A stretch of 64,000 nucleotides of DNA from Bactericera cockerelli (lineage: Eukaryota > Arthropoda > Insecta > Hemiptera > Triozidae). Below are positions 10,190 to 20,379 of this stretch, piece by piece (within the stretch, counting starts at the first letter, position 1; each line of letters begins with the position of its first letter). A model generated the notes under the pieces. It searched no databases. It was not told where the DNA came from and saw only the letters and a program-made list of their open reading frames with translations. The DNA lies in contig CM044961.1 of the NCBI GenBank assembly GCA_024516035.1, positions 6,197,515 to 6,261,514 on the forward strand. The letters run 5' to 3'. A program made the translations under genes and the position numbers.

Positions 10190-10545
10190 AATAATATCGT
10201 CTTATTTATATTGCCCGATTACGACTATTAAGACCCATTATTCCAGCAGTAAGCCAAAGACGTATTATTATGTGGTAAAAATCCCAAATGGGAGAATAAC
10301 TTGTCATGTCCCGACTGGGTTTCGAACCTACGACCTCTGGTTTCACTGAGTGCCACCTTTACCACTGAGTTACAGGAACAGACCAGTATAAAAATAAGTA
10401 TTTTTTTATTGCAGTAAGCCCAAGACGTATTATTATTGGTAAAAATCCCAAATGGGAGGATAACTTGCCATGTCCCAACTGGACTTCGGACCCGCGACTT
10501 CTGGTTTGACAGAGTTCCACCTTTACCACTGAGCTACCGGTACAG
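10190..10545 (-). repeat. Two adjacent tRNA-derived SINEs (family C), inverted
   Basis: Two head-to-tail copies, about 10190-10372 and 10392-10545. Each reads in reverse: AGTAAGCCC(A)AGACG, AAAAATCCCAAATGGGAG, then the B-box complement near TTTCGAACC, ending at CCACTGAGCTACCGG-like sequence. Confidence 0.7.
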
Positions 10546-10807
10546 ACTAATAAAAAATACTCATTATTATATGAGTATTTTTTATTTTTTTCACCCCTCA
10601 TCGGGTTTTGATTAAGGCACACCCTTAAGCAGCTCTACGTTTATGTGAGTAAACAAATAAAATAAAATACCGGTAATGTTCACTATCTGTTTATCATCTG
10701 ATATCTCGAGATTGGCACTAGGAGGAAAACAACAGCAAGCGGCGCGTCTCATGGAGAATTGTAAACAACAACAATGTCACGTGCTGTTGTTATTGCTGTT
10801 CGCGATA

Positions 10808-11016
10808 TTAATAATAATATCGCCTTATTTATACTGCCCGATTAAGACTACTAAAGACCCTTTATTCCAGCAGTAAGCCCAAGACGTGTTATTATGTGAT
10901 AAAAATCCCAAATGGGAGGATAACTTGCGTCATGTCCGGTTGGGTTTCGAACCCACGACCTCTGGAAAATCTGGATTCACAGGGTGCCGCCTTTACCACT
11001 GAGCTACCGGGACAGA
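10808..11016 (-). repeat. tRNA-derived SINE (family C), inverted
   Basis: AATATCGCCTTATTTATACT at its 3' end, then CCAGCAGTAAGCCCAAGACG, TGGGTTTCGAACCCACGACC, and ACCACTGAGCTACCGGGACA at the head. It carries a small internal duplication (CTCTGGAAAATCTGGATTCA). Confidence 0.75.
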
Positions 11017-11181
11017 GCATATTAACGCCCAAGTGCAAAGTCTCTAATGAACAGATTTAATCAATCAATTTCAAGCACAATCAAATGGCTAATGGCCGTG
11101 CTTAATCAGTCGAAATTGAGCTAATAATATATCAGTTCGAATTAAAATCTCCTGATTTCAAAAAGGTATTTTTTTTTTATT
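11017..11181. other. Short unassigned spacer
   Basis: No feature supported. Confidence 0.5.
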
Positions 11182-11350
11182 ATTAAATGGCGGTCTGGTA
11201 ATCCAGAGGTCACGGGTTCGAAACCGAGCCGGGACATGACCAGCTTTCCTCGCATTTGGTATATTGAACACATAATAATACGTCTTACTGCTGGAATAAT
11301 GGGACTTATTAGTCCTAATCGGGTAGAAGAAGTAAGGCAATATTATTATT
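11182..11350 (+). repeat. tRNA-derived SINE (family C), 5'-truncated
   Basis: Begins within the head (GGTAATCCAGAGGTCACGGG) and has GGTTCGAAACCGAGCCGGGA. It ends in a TTATTATTATTATAAT tail. Confidence 0.7.
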
Positions 11351-11429
11351 ATTATAATTGTTTTGTGTTGATATCATCTACATACTTATGGCAGAGTTCT
11401 ACATTTAGAAGCTCACTTACATTTCTTTT

Positions 11430-11785
11430 CTTTTTTAATTTGGGTTGAACGTCGCTTTCAACTGCATGATCATGTTGTTGTTGTTGCTGTAGCCAGCTTG
11501 GCTACAGCTGGAGGGTTGAGTGATGGTCTCCAACCAACTTTATTTCTAAGTTCGCCCGCCCTGAACCACATATTTCTATATGTGCAATCAACCATCAAGA
11601 GGACTTGGGCTTTTCTTTATAAGCCATTAAACCCTTAGGAAACTGGAAGCTAGCCTGGCTTGTTAGGGTTGGCTAGTCTGTTCTCTGTTTATAGTCCTCT
11701 AGCGAGACACTGGTCTTTCCCTGTTCAAAGTCCCCCAGCCAGACACAGACCAGCCAGCATGGTCATATCACGACGGCTGTTCATT
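11430..11785 (+). repeat. Family K element inserted in a 5S-SINE tail
   Basis: Family K runs from about 11480 to 11755: GTAGCCAGCTTGGCTACAGC (a perfect hairpin), GGTCTCCAACCAACTTT, CTAGCCTGGCTTGTTAGGG, then two subrepeats of the 'CAAAGTCCCCCAGCCAGACA' kind. It is flanked by pieces of an inverted family A tail: CGCTTTCAACTGCATGATCA on the left and CATGGTCATATCACGACGG on the right. This suggests K inserted into that SINE. Other copies are at 50045 and 62004. Confidence 0.55.
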
Positions 11786-12240
11786 CAAGTAGCGAAGTAC
11801 GGGCAAACAGCTAGTAATAGAATATAATATTCTCGTGCCGAATGGTGTACACGAGAGTGCCACTCTCATCACGTGACCACAACACCTTGTCAGAACGTGT
11901 GCATTTGACAGAACATTCCACTTCTTCTCAATTCATAACAGAGGAAAATAATAATAATAATTGTTATCTCTACAAACGGTCTTGTCCACAAAAACACCGA
12001 ATATAACCTGAAGAATAAAAAAAAAAAAAAAATTGTAAGATTGTAATATGGATCTATAGACTTGAAAATCAACCTGAAGAAACTCTGTTCAAAATCTGTA
12101 TCTGTCATCAAGAAAGCATAATTTTCCGTCATCCTGTCCACCACGTCAATCATCAGGAAGGTGCTTAACGAGTGAAGATCATTCCATTGTACTGTAACCA
12201 CCGATTGTAATTGTTTTTATATTATGCAATTATGTTGCAC
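11786..12240. other. Unannotated spacer
   Basis: A 19-A run lies near 12018. An open frame on the minus strand (11890-12201) has no recognisable family features and I do not call it a gene. Confidence 0.45.
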
Positions 12241-12550
12241 TTGTTTCCCATAATCATGTTTATGATGTACTAAACCTTTGATATAAAATAATAATAAATG
12301 GTGTAGGGGTGGGCGATCCTATCACCCAGACGGAAACATCTGCAGTCAGTCCTCACAGTTCGAAAGCCTCATAGAGACGAATCCTAAGGGTTGGGTGGAA
12401 GAGATTGCCATAGACAATAACCCCGCCCTTTAGTTAGGACATAATTATGTATGTATTTATCTATTTTTTTTTCATTTTATTGTTTACATTGTTTCCATTA
12501 TTTCATATAAATATATATGTTTTTATCTAATAAAACATATAATAATAATA
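12241..12550 (+). repeat. LINE 3' end fragment
   Basis: Contains GGGTTGGGTGGAAGAGATTG and CCCGCCCTTTAGTTAGGACA, then T-rich sequence, ATCTAATAAAACATAT and an (ATA)n end. These are the features of a 5'-truncated non-LTR retrotransposon 3' UTR. Confidence 0.6.
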
Positions 12551-12574
12551 ACTTAAATTCTTTCGTCTTAAATG

Positions 12575-12815
12575 GTGGGTAGCGCAGCATTACTAATAGC
12601 TTCCTATATTTTTCAAATATTTTTTACATTATTCTTTATAGGTACTCTGCTAATGCCGCCACTGGTCGTTACTTCCTCACGAGGTATGAGTGGGCCCCGA
12701 ACATCCAAGTACAGCAGACCATTAAAATTCCTACTCCACTAGAGATCGAACCCAGGTCATCATGCGTGCAATGCCTCGTGCGCTAACTCACTTGGCCACT
12801 GCTACTTCTGATAAT
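12575..12815 (-). repeat. tRNA-like SINE (family J), inverted
   Basis: On the minus strand: GTGGCCAAGTGAGTTAGCGC, GACCTGGGTTCGATCTC, then TACTTGGATGTTCGGGGCCC, CTCATACCTCGTGAGGAAGT, GACCAGTGGCGGCATTAGC. Other copies, mostly older, lie at 34095, 36960, 50985 and 62810. Confidence 0.6.
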
Positions 12816-13204
12816 AAAAGAAACGGGGTTAAGTTGCAGAGAATGCCTGAGTCATTAACTTCGCCCCGGATTACAAGACAACTGTCAATTTAATTTTTTT
12901 TCTTCTATATTTTATTTTGTAAATATTGTTAATTTTTTTTAAAAATCTGTTAATAATTTACTGTTGATTGTTTTGTATAAAAAAATAAAGTGTAAATAAT
13001 AATATATGATAATGTATTATGCATATGAATACGGTGATACTTCTGTTAGAAGAGAAGTGAGGACTAGTAGTGGAGAAGATAGATAGGTATATGCATCTAG
13101 CACATCTAGCGGTGCTAGAATTAGGTGAAAGATCTTGACACGTGGAGTTAGGGCGTTAGCACGTAAATACAGGGTGTACGAGATATTATCTAGCAGTCAC
13201 GATC
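12816..13204. other. Unannotated spacer
   Basis: Contains a T-rich tail-like stretch with AATAAAGTG near 12985. Positions 13145-13195 (GCACGTAAATACAGGGTGTA) recur in reverse complement near 17930-17965, on the 5' side of another family D SINE, so family D may extend further upstream than its tRNA head. Confidence 0.4.
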
Positions 13205-13318
13205 CCTGCATGGTCAAGTGGTTAACGCGCCATTCTGGTAATCCAGGTAGCGTAGGGATCCGTTGGTTCGAATTCCACCCAATGCATGCATTTGTCCTCA
13301 TTAATTTGAGTGGGAGGC
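13205..13318 (+). repeat. tRNA-derived SINE (family D), 3'-truncated
   Basis: TGCATGGTCAAGTGGTTAAC, CAGGTAGCGTAGGGATCC, GGTTCGAATTCCACCCAATG, then TTTGTCCTCATTAATTTGAG, where it stops. Confidence 0.7.
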
Positions 13319-13450
13319 ACCGTATTCCGTCCCATTTACCTTTTTTCACCTTATTCCGTCCCGTCAATATTTCAATACCAGATTCCGTCCGGTCATCGCA
13401 AAGGTTCAATACCCGATTCCGTCCCATATGTTCCGTCCTATATACATAAA
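13319..13450. repeat. Irregular array of ATTCCGTCC motifs
   Basis: (T)ATTCCGTCC or GATTCCGTCC occurs at about 13324, 13352, 13382 and 13415, with TTCCGTCC at 13430, roughly every 30 bases. CAATACC and CCCAT fillers lie between. I do not recognise it. Confidence 0.5.
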
Positions 13451-13634
13451 TAAATAAATACATAAATTATGTGTATTCAATATTTTTAATCAGTTTATTT
13501 TCAATCAAATGTACGTAAAATAAAATAAAAGTACAAATCAAAACATAAATTTGGTAGTTAGTCCAACAAGGGTAAGAATTTCATGGGACCACTTGGCTAC
13601 AAGTACCTTTCGGGTAAGTTCTCCATCAGTAATT

Positions 13635-13680
<46 letters not shown>

Positions 13681-14522
13681 GAAACTTTAACCATTTATTG
13701 TTGGTCGTTATGTGCAGATTTCTATCAATGATCTCTAGATAAGGTGTAGGAGGGTGATACCTTCTCAGAAAAGGTTCTAAGTGAGTTCCACGTTCGTGGT
13801 GACAGTTTCGGGTAGAGATGGTTTTGGGTCATATGATTGGCGGCTTGCGTTGTAAATGGTGGACATTCGTTTTACGATGTGTCGAAAACAGACATGGGAT
13901 CACCACAGGTCACAACAAGAAGAGTTGTTCTTGGTCAGTAATGTTTCCATAGCTTCCCAGAGGTAATGTGAAGATCCTCTAAGTTTTGAGGAAGTTTTGG
14001 GAGCGCACGAGTACTAGCTTCAGTTATATTCTTCCGGATTTTTGTATATCCTCACTATCAATACATAGAATATCAGATGATTGTGCCAGAATATTGGATA
14101 GAGTAGCATACCTACTGAATTACAGTCAGACGCCTTGACCACTGAGCTACCGGACAGGTTATAGTGCATACCACCCCTTAAATTTGCCCATAAGTTAAGT
14201 GGTTATCGTGTGTACATACTTTTTAATGATGAGAATAATTAACACTCTGCTGCATTTTGTTTACATACTTGAAAATAAAGAGAGCGAAAAAAAAAGTAGG
14301 CGCACATCAGACCTCAATGTGGCCTTTTGTTCCGAGAAAGGAAAAGGTCACACACGTAACATAGAGGAAAGACCTAATCCCAGTAAAGGTCGGTATTGAC
14401 GTCAATCGGTGAACGCCAAAGCAGTTCAAAGTTTGGAGAGAAATAAACAACACGGTCGGACTTTGCGACCTTTGCAGTACTTACACCACGTAGGAGTAAT
14501 TAGAAGGTGAATTCCAATTTAA
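13451..14522. other. Spacer with a 43-T homopolymer and a partial SINE head
   Basis: Homopolymer T at about 13636-13678. Positions 14100-14160 hold an inverted tRNA-like fragment (CCTTGACCACTGAGCTACCG). No gene is supported. Confidence 0.5.
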
Positions 14523-15212
14523 AATTAAATGGCCAATTATGGACACAATACTTCCTCGTGATTGATTCACATTGTAGACACGTGCCAATTTTGAGATTTT
14601 ATACTAAATCACTTAAGTAATTAGAAGGAATCCAATTTTGTTTAGTTATGTTCGTCTGAGGCGTAATTTTTTTTTATTAAGAAGTATAATTCATGTTTTA
14701 TTTTTTAAATATAAAAAACTTGTCCCAGGGACCGTCCAATTTAAAATATTTAAAAGAATCAATTTAAAATACACTGCCAAATTATGGACACAATACTTCC
14801 TCGTGCTTGATTCACATTGTAGACACGTGGCAATTTGGAGATTTTCTACTATATCACTTGTATCTCCAAAACCGCATAACGATTTACCTTTAAATTTGTT
14901 TTATATGGTAGAATACCGTTTTTCTACATTCGAGATTCTAAAACAAAAGTTTAAATAAATTATAGCTTTATTTACGAACAACAATCAAATTGAAGTTGGT
15001 AGATGTAGTTCAGAGAGCAGATTGGGAGGAAAAGTCCCAAGAAACTGGATGCATTCCCTTTCTGGATCGCCAAGGACAGGGATTGGTAGAGAAAGGTCTT
15101 GGCTTTCGTTTCTCCACTTTTCTCTTTTAATTTTTTCCCCATTTCTTCGACAAAAAAAAAATGAACACAATACTTTTGATTTCTAATCATTACAATTTCT
15201 CGGAAGTAATTC
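14523..15212 (+). repeat. Family H fragments, one possibly an internally substituted element
   Basis: Two copies of the H start lie at about 14528 and 14770 (AATTATGGACACAATACTTC, then CTCGTG and CACATTGTAGACACGTG). An H end lies at about 15155-15208 (CACAATACTTTTGATTTC...TCTCGGAAGTAA). Between them, 14972-15170 does not match the full copies at 32667 and 35975. On the minus strand it reads GKKLKEKSGETKAKTFLYQS then LSLAIQKGNAS, which looks retroelement-derived but which I cannot assign firmly. Confidence 0.5.
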
Positions 15213-15516
15213 ATTATCTTAGATATTTTGTGTACATACTTGGATTGAAAAAAGAGATGTAATTTTTATATTACATTTTTTATAACGTGCCCTTTTAAGC
15301 ATTGTATACAGGTGTACAACACGAAGACCATTATAATTTGACAGGGTGTGTACAGGTAACAAGAAGTAGGATCTCATATGAACAACCTTCCCTTTGGCCC
15401 GAGTAAGGATACCCAAAGAGTGGAGAATTAATTGCGGTGGCTCTGGTTTTTTTTTGTAAACTTTACCTTTCATTGGATTTCCGCAGGTGTTGACATCTTT
15501 ATTATTCCTTTGAGAT
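15213..15516. other. Spacer leading into the 63-bp array
   Basis: On the minus strand this is the continuation of the frame that reads through the first repeat units (stop at 15219). It shows no recognisable domain. Confidence 0.4.
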
Positions 15517-17270
15517 GTCTCTGATGTGGTTGTGACGTCACATGATAGTTTGGTCTCAACATTATCATTACTTTGAGAAGTCACTGTGTGGTTGTGACGT
15601 CACCATGGTAGTTTGGTCTCAACATTATCATTACTTTGAGAAGTCACTGGTGTGGTTGTGACGTCACATGGTAGTTTGGTCTCAACATTATTATTACTTT
15701 GAGAAGTCACTGGTGTGGTTGTGACGTCACATGTAGTTTGGTCTCAACATTTTTATTACTTTGAGAAGTCACTGGTGTGGTTGTGACGTCACATGTAGTT
15801 TGGTCTCAACATTTTTATTACTTTGAGAAGTCACTGGTGTGGTTGTGACGTCAAATGGTAGTTTGGTCTCAACATTATTATTACTTTGAGAAGTCACTGG
15901 TGTGGTTGTGACGTCACATGGTAGTTTGGTCTCAACATTATTATTACTTTGAGAAGTCACTGGTGTGGTTGTGACGTCAAATGGTAGTTTGGTCTCAACA
16001 TTATTATTACTTTGAGAAGTCACTGGTGTGGTTGTGACGTCACATGATAGTTTGGTCTCAACATTATCATTACTTTGAGAAGTCACTCATGTGATTGTGA
16101 CATCACATGGTAGTTTGGTTCAACATCATCATTACTTTGAGAAGTCACTGATGTGGTTGTGATGTCACATGGATAGTTTGGTCTCAACATCAGCATTACT
16201 TTGATGAAGGTCACTGAGTGTGGTTGTGAGGTCACATGGTAGTTAAAGTCTCAAACAATAATTATTACTTTGTGAAAGTCACTGATGTGGTTGTGTACGT
16301 CTACATTGGTAGTTAATGTCTTAAATTTGATAATACTTTTGAGAAGTCACTGGGTGTGGTTGTGACGTCACTGTTAGATTTGAGTCTCAACATTTTTATT
16401 AACTTTGAGAATCACTGGTGTGGTTTGAACGGTCACATGATTAGTTATTGGTCTCAACATTTTATTACTTTGAGAAGTCACTGGTGTGGTTGTGACGTCA
16501 ATTGGGTAGTTTGGACTCAACATGATTATTACTTTGAGTCACTGGTGTGGTTGTGACGTCACATGATAGTTTGGTCTCAACATTATTATTACTTTGAGAA
16601 GTCACTGGTGTGGTTGTGACGTCAAATGGTAGTTTGGTCTCAACATTATTATTACTTTGAGAAGTCACTGGTGTGGTTGTGACGTCACATGATAGTTTGG
16701 TCTCAACATTATCATTACTTTGAGAAGTCACTCATGTGATTGTGACATCACATGGTAGTTTGGTTCAACATCATCATTACTTTGAGAAGTCACTGATGTG
16801 GTGTGGATGTCACATGGTAGTTTGGTCTCAACATCATCATTACTTTGAGAAGTCACTGGTGTGGTTGTGACGTCACATGGTAGTTTGGTCTCAACATCAG
16901 CATTACTTTGAGAAGTCACTGATGTGGTTGTGACGTCACATGGTAGTTAATGTCTCAACAATATCATTACTTTGAGAAGTCACTGGTGTGGTTGTGACGT
17001 CACATGGTAGTTTGGTCTCAACATTATCATTACTTTGAGAAGTCACTGGTGTGGTTGTGACGTCACATGGTAGTTAATGTCTCAACATTATCATTACATT
17101 GAGAAGTCACTGGTGTGGTTGTGACGTCACATGGTAGTTTGTCTCAACATTATCATTACTTGAGAAGTCACTGTGTGGTTGTGACGTCACATGGTAGTTT
17201 GGTCTCAACATTATCATTACATTGAGAAGTCACTGGTGTGTTTGTGACGTCATGATTTAGTTTGGACTCT
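15517..17270. repeat. 63-bp minisatellite, about 27 units, one TGACGTCA per unit
   Basis: Unit landmarks are GTGTGGTTGTGACGTCACAT, GGTAGTTTGGTCTCAACAT and TATTACTTTGAGAAGTCACT. Successive GTGACGTCA sites at 15532, 15594, 15658, 15721, 15783, 15845 and 15908 give a period of 62-64. In the minus-strand frame the unit reads TSQSNNNVETKLP then CDVTTTPV (21 residues). Because 63 is a multiple of three, open frames arise by default, and they break at several indels. The segment 16190-16470 is much more degenerate, with many single-base insertions. Confidence 0.9.
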
Positions 17271-17829
17271 CGATATTCTTATCCGTCTTCATGCCATTAC
17301 ACCTGAGGGGAGAAACACAGGAATTTGTGAGGGACCACTTATGAATGTGCAAGTGTTGGGTGGAAAGATTGTCAAAGACAATAACACCGCCCTTTAGTTA
17401 GGACATATTTGTGGTAGAGACTATCAATGGTAATTTGTATCTAACGAATCTTCTATGACAAGTCTGCCACATGATTGACACAGATACATGTAGATATGGT
17501 TTTTCATGTATTACTTTGCAAAGTAGTATAATTGTTGTGATTTCACGAGTATATAGGTTGTTGATAAATACGTTCTCATTTTTTCTTCGATATTGTTTTC
17601 AAGTCTTTCATTTGTGTCAATTTTACTTTGGGCTGGTGACATACATCAGTCATTTAGAACACATTTAATATGAATAGTATAAGATTGGGATAAAAAAGAA
17701 AGGGTCGACGCCTTAGGTCAAAATCACAGTCACAGAAACCCTTAGTCAAATAAATACAACTTAGTGATAGTTACTAACTAACTCTTTAGGAGTATATCAC
17801 TAGTGAGTTGATTGCTCAAGCATTTTCTA
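17271..17829 (+). repeat. LINE tail fragment and spacer
   Basis: Positions 17355-17405 carry GTTGGGTGGAAAGATTGTC and CGCCCTTTAGTTAGGACATA, the LINE 3' block. The remainder to 17829 is unassigned. Confidence 0.45.
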
Positions 17830-18072
17830 CTACAACTTCAGAGTCTTTTAATTTTGGTACAAACTCACTTAATGAGGCAAAATTCATGCACTAGGTGGGA
17901 TTCGAACCAACAATTCCCTGGTGACTACTAGATAATATCTTGTACACCCTGTACTTACGTGCTAACGCCCTAAATGAGGAAAATTCCAAGCACTGGGTGG
18001 GATTTGAACCAACGGATCCTACGCTACCTGGATTACCAGACCAGCGCGTTAACCACTTGACCACCAGTGCAA
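17830..18072 (-). repeat. Two overlapping/nested family D SINEs, inverted
   Basis: One head fragment lies at about 17884-17925 (CATGCACTAGGTGGGATTCG). A second, complete head is at 17985-18071 (GCACTGGGTGGGATTTGAAC, GGATCCTACGCTACCTGG, GCGTTAACCACTTGACC). The segment between them matches the upstream flank of the copy at 13205. Confidence 0.6.
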
Positions 18073-18365
18073 TGTACCACCCACGCCAGTTGGCTCACTT
18101 ACATTTCAAAGTCTGATACAGCTGTCGTTTTCGCAACGAACTTTCGGGCAGCGAATGCTTGCTGACGTCACAGACACTTCACTTTCAGGATCCTGGTGAG
18201 GTCCGATTGACTCCTCACCGGTTGGGACGCAACTGTTGGAGCGGTGAGTTCTCAACCACAAGGGGGGGCAGCACGGCGGAGTAGCATAGAGCCAGAGGAT
18301 GCTGAAAAATGGAAGGCAGAAGAGGCTGTTGTTGGCTCAGGACTGCATCGTCGTGGCTTTCATTT
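18073..18365. other. GC-richer island, possible exon
   Basis: Base composition here is clearly higher in G+C than the surroundings and I find no match to other repeats in the window. A minus-strand frame from about 18352 to about 18200 is open (HDDAVLSQQQPLLPSIFQHP...). No start, splice pair or family is recognised. A single TGACGTCA lies at about 18161. Confidence 0.25.
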
Positions 18366-18559
18366 GATTAGCACGAGGATCAGGATTTATTATTATCATT
18401 AATTAATATATTAATGAATAATTTATTAGATATGAAGACGTATATGTACCAGTTTTTTTTTCTCTCGGGCATCTGTATGAGTATCTCAGATATTATTATT
18501 GTTATTACATAAATAAGATTGCTTCTATTAGTTGGTATATAAAAAATATGATTTGTGTT
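18366..18559. other. Unassigned AT-rich spacer
   Basis: Nothing supported. Confidence 0.5.
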
Positions 18560-18692
18560 AATCACTTTCGTGATATCACAACTTCTCCAACTTAGCTTTA
18601 CTATATCTACGCTGAAACCGGACTTGAACCACCGACCTCCAGGTTACAAGTCCTCCGCCTTATCGATCAAGCTACTGAGGTCGGTGTCGAAT
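18560..18692 (-). repeat. tRNA-like SINE (family E), inverted
   Basis: Minus strand: CCTCAGTAGCTTGATCGATA, GGACTTGTAACCTGGAGG, GGTGGTTCAAGTCCGG, followed by an end with TTGTGATATCACG-like sequence. Other copies: 30523, 57910, 59825. Confidence 0.65.
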
Positions 18693-19029
18693 GTCTCAGG
18701 CGTTCCTCTTCCACCCACGAGTGGAGAAAAGTTAACTCAGTGATTCAACTAAAAGTTCATATTTCACAATGGTTGGAGTAAAGAATAGAGTAGCGAGTTC
18801 AATATTCACACAAGTAAGTTTCAATCATCTAGTTTACCTGAATTGAAAAAATGTTTTTATTTTTGTTAGAAAATATTCGTTTCATGCTGGCCAAATTATA
18901 TCCATAGTTATTTTAATTGGCCACCAAAAGAAATCAATATTCATTCCAAAAAGTTCATTTTAAACAAAACTCGAACAAACATCACAACACATCAAAATTT
19001 AAAGTCTACCCAAGAACTGTTACACTGAT
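18693..19029. other. Unassigned AT-rich spacer
   Basis: Nothing supported. Confidence 0.5.
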
Positions 19030-19039
19030 TTCCAAAATT

Positions 19040-20335
19040 TGCCTTGCTGAATGACACTTCTCTTCAAAATTCCACTTGCTGAAATCAAAATTCCACGTGC
19101 TAATGTTCAAAATTCCACTTGCTGAAGATCAAAATCACGTGCTGAAATCAATTCCACTTGCTGAAATCAAAATTATATTTGCTGAAGATCAAAATTCACT
19201 TGCTAAATCAAATTTCACGTGCTGAAAATCAAAATTCCACTTGCTGAAATCAAAATTCCACTTGCTGAAATCAAAATTCCACTTGCTGAAAATCAAAATT
19301 CCACGTGCTGAAAATCAAAATTCCACTTGCTGAATCAAAATTCCACTTGCTGAAATCAAAATTCCACTTGCTGAAATCAAAATTCCACTTGCTGAAATCA
19401 AAATTTACTGCTGAAATCAAAATTCCACTTGCTGAAATCAAAATTCCACGTGCTGAAGATCAAAATTCCACGTTCTGAAATCAAAATTTTACTTGCTGAG
19501 ATCAAAATTTTGCTGAAATCAAAATTTTAAGATCAATTTTGCTGAAATCAAAATTCCACTTGTGAAATCAAAATTCCACTTGCTGAAATCAAAATTCCAC
19601 TTGCTGAAATCAAAATTCCACTTGCTGAAATCAAAATTCCACTTGCTGAAATCAAAATTCCACTTGCTGAAATCAAAATTCCACTTGCTGAAATCAAAAT
19701 TCCACGTGCTGAAATCAAAATTCCACTTGCTGAAATCAAAATTCCACTTGCTGAAATCAAAATTCCACGTGCTGAAATCAAAATTCCACTTGCTGAAATC
19801 AAAATTCCACTTGCTGAAGATCAAAATTCCACGTTCTGAAATCAAAATTTTACTTGCTGGAGATCAAAATTTTGCTGAAATCAAAATTCCACGTGCTGAA
19901 ATCAAAATTCTACTTGTGAAATCAAAATTCCACTTGCTGAAATCAAAATTCCACTTGCTGAAATCAAAATTCCACTTGCTGAAATCAAAATTCCACTTGC
20001 TGAAATCAAAATTCCACTTGCTGAAATCAAAATTCCACTTGCTGAATCAAATTCCACTTGCTGAAATCAAAATTCTACTTGCTGAAATCAAAATTCCACG
20101 TGCTGAAAATCAAAATTCCTCTTGCTGAAATCAAAATTCTACTTGCTGAAATCGAAATTCCACTTGCTGAAATCAAAATTTTCACTTGCTGAAGATCAAA
20201 ATTCCACGTTCTGAAATCAAAATTCCACTTGCTGAAATCCAAATTCCGCTTGCTGAAATCAAAATTCACTTGCTGAAGATCAAAATTCCACTTGCTAATG
20301 TTCAAAATTCCACGTGTTGATATTCAAAATTCTTT
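19040..20335. repeat. 21-bp minisatellite (TTGCTGAAATCAAAATTCCAC), about 60 units
   Basis: The unit is TGCTGAAATCAAAATTCCAC plus one base (T or G, giving CACTTGC or CACGTGC). It is very regular at 19560-19830 and looser at the edges. The 21-bp period gives artefactual open frames on both strands (for example KSKFHLL repeats at 19562-20128). Units with CACGTG carry an E-box, which may be incidental. Confidence 0.93.
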
Positions 20336-20379
20336 GTTGCGACATGAGTATCAAAATTAGATGTTATGATGACACTGCT

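Noticed and set aside
15219..16919. Minus-strand frames with TSQSNNNVETKLP repeats as a mucin-like gene
   Set aside because: The 63-bp unit is a multiple of three, so open frames are expected. They are broken by indels between units and no signal peptide or splice sites were found. Kept only as a finding.
15517..17270. CRISPR array
   Set aside because: Units are contiguous diverged tandem repeats without unique spacers, and the genome is eukaryotic.
19562..20128. 188-codon open frame of KSKFHLL repeats
   Set aside because: It is a by-product of a 21-bp tandem array. All frames without stops in one unit stay open, on both strands, and there is no gene context.
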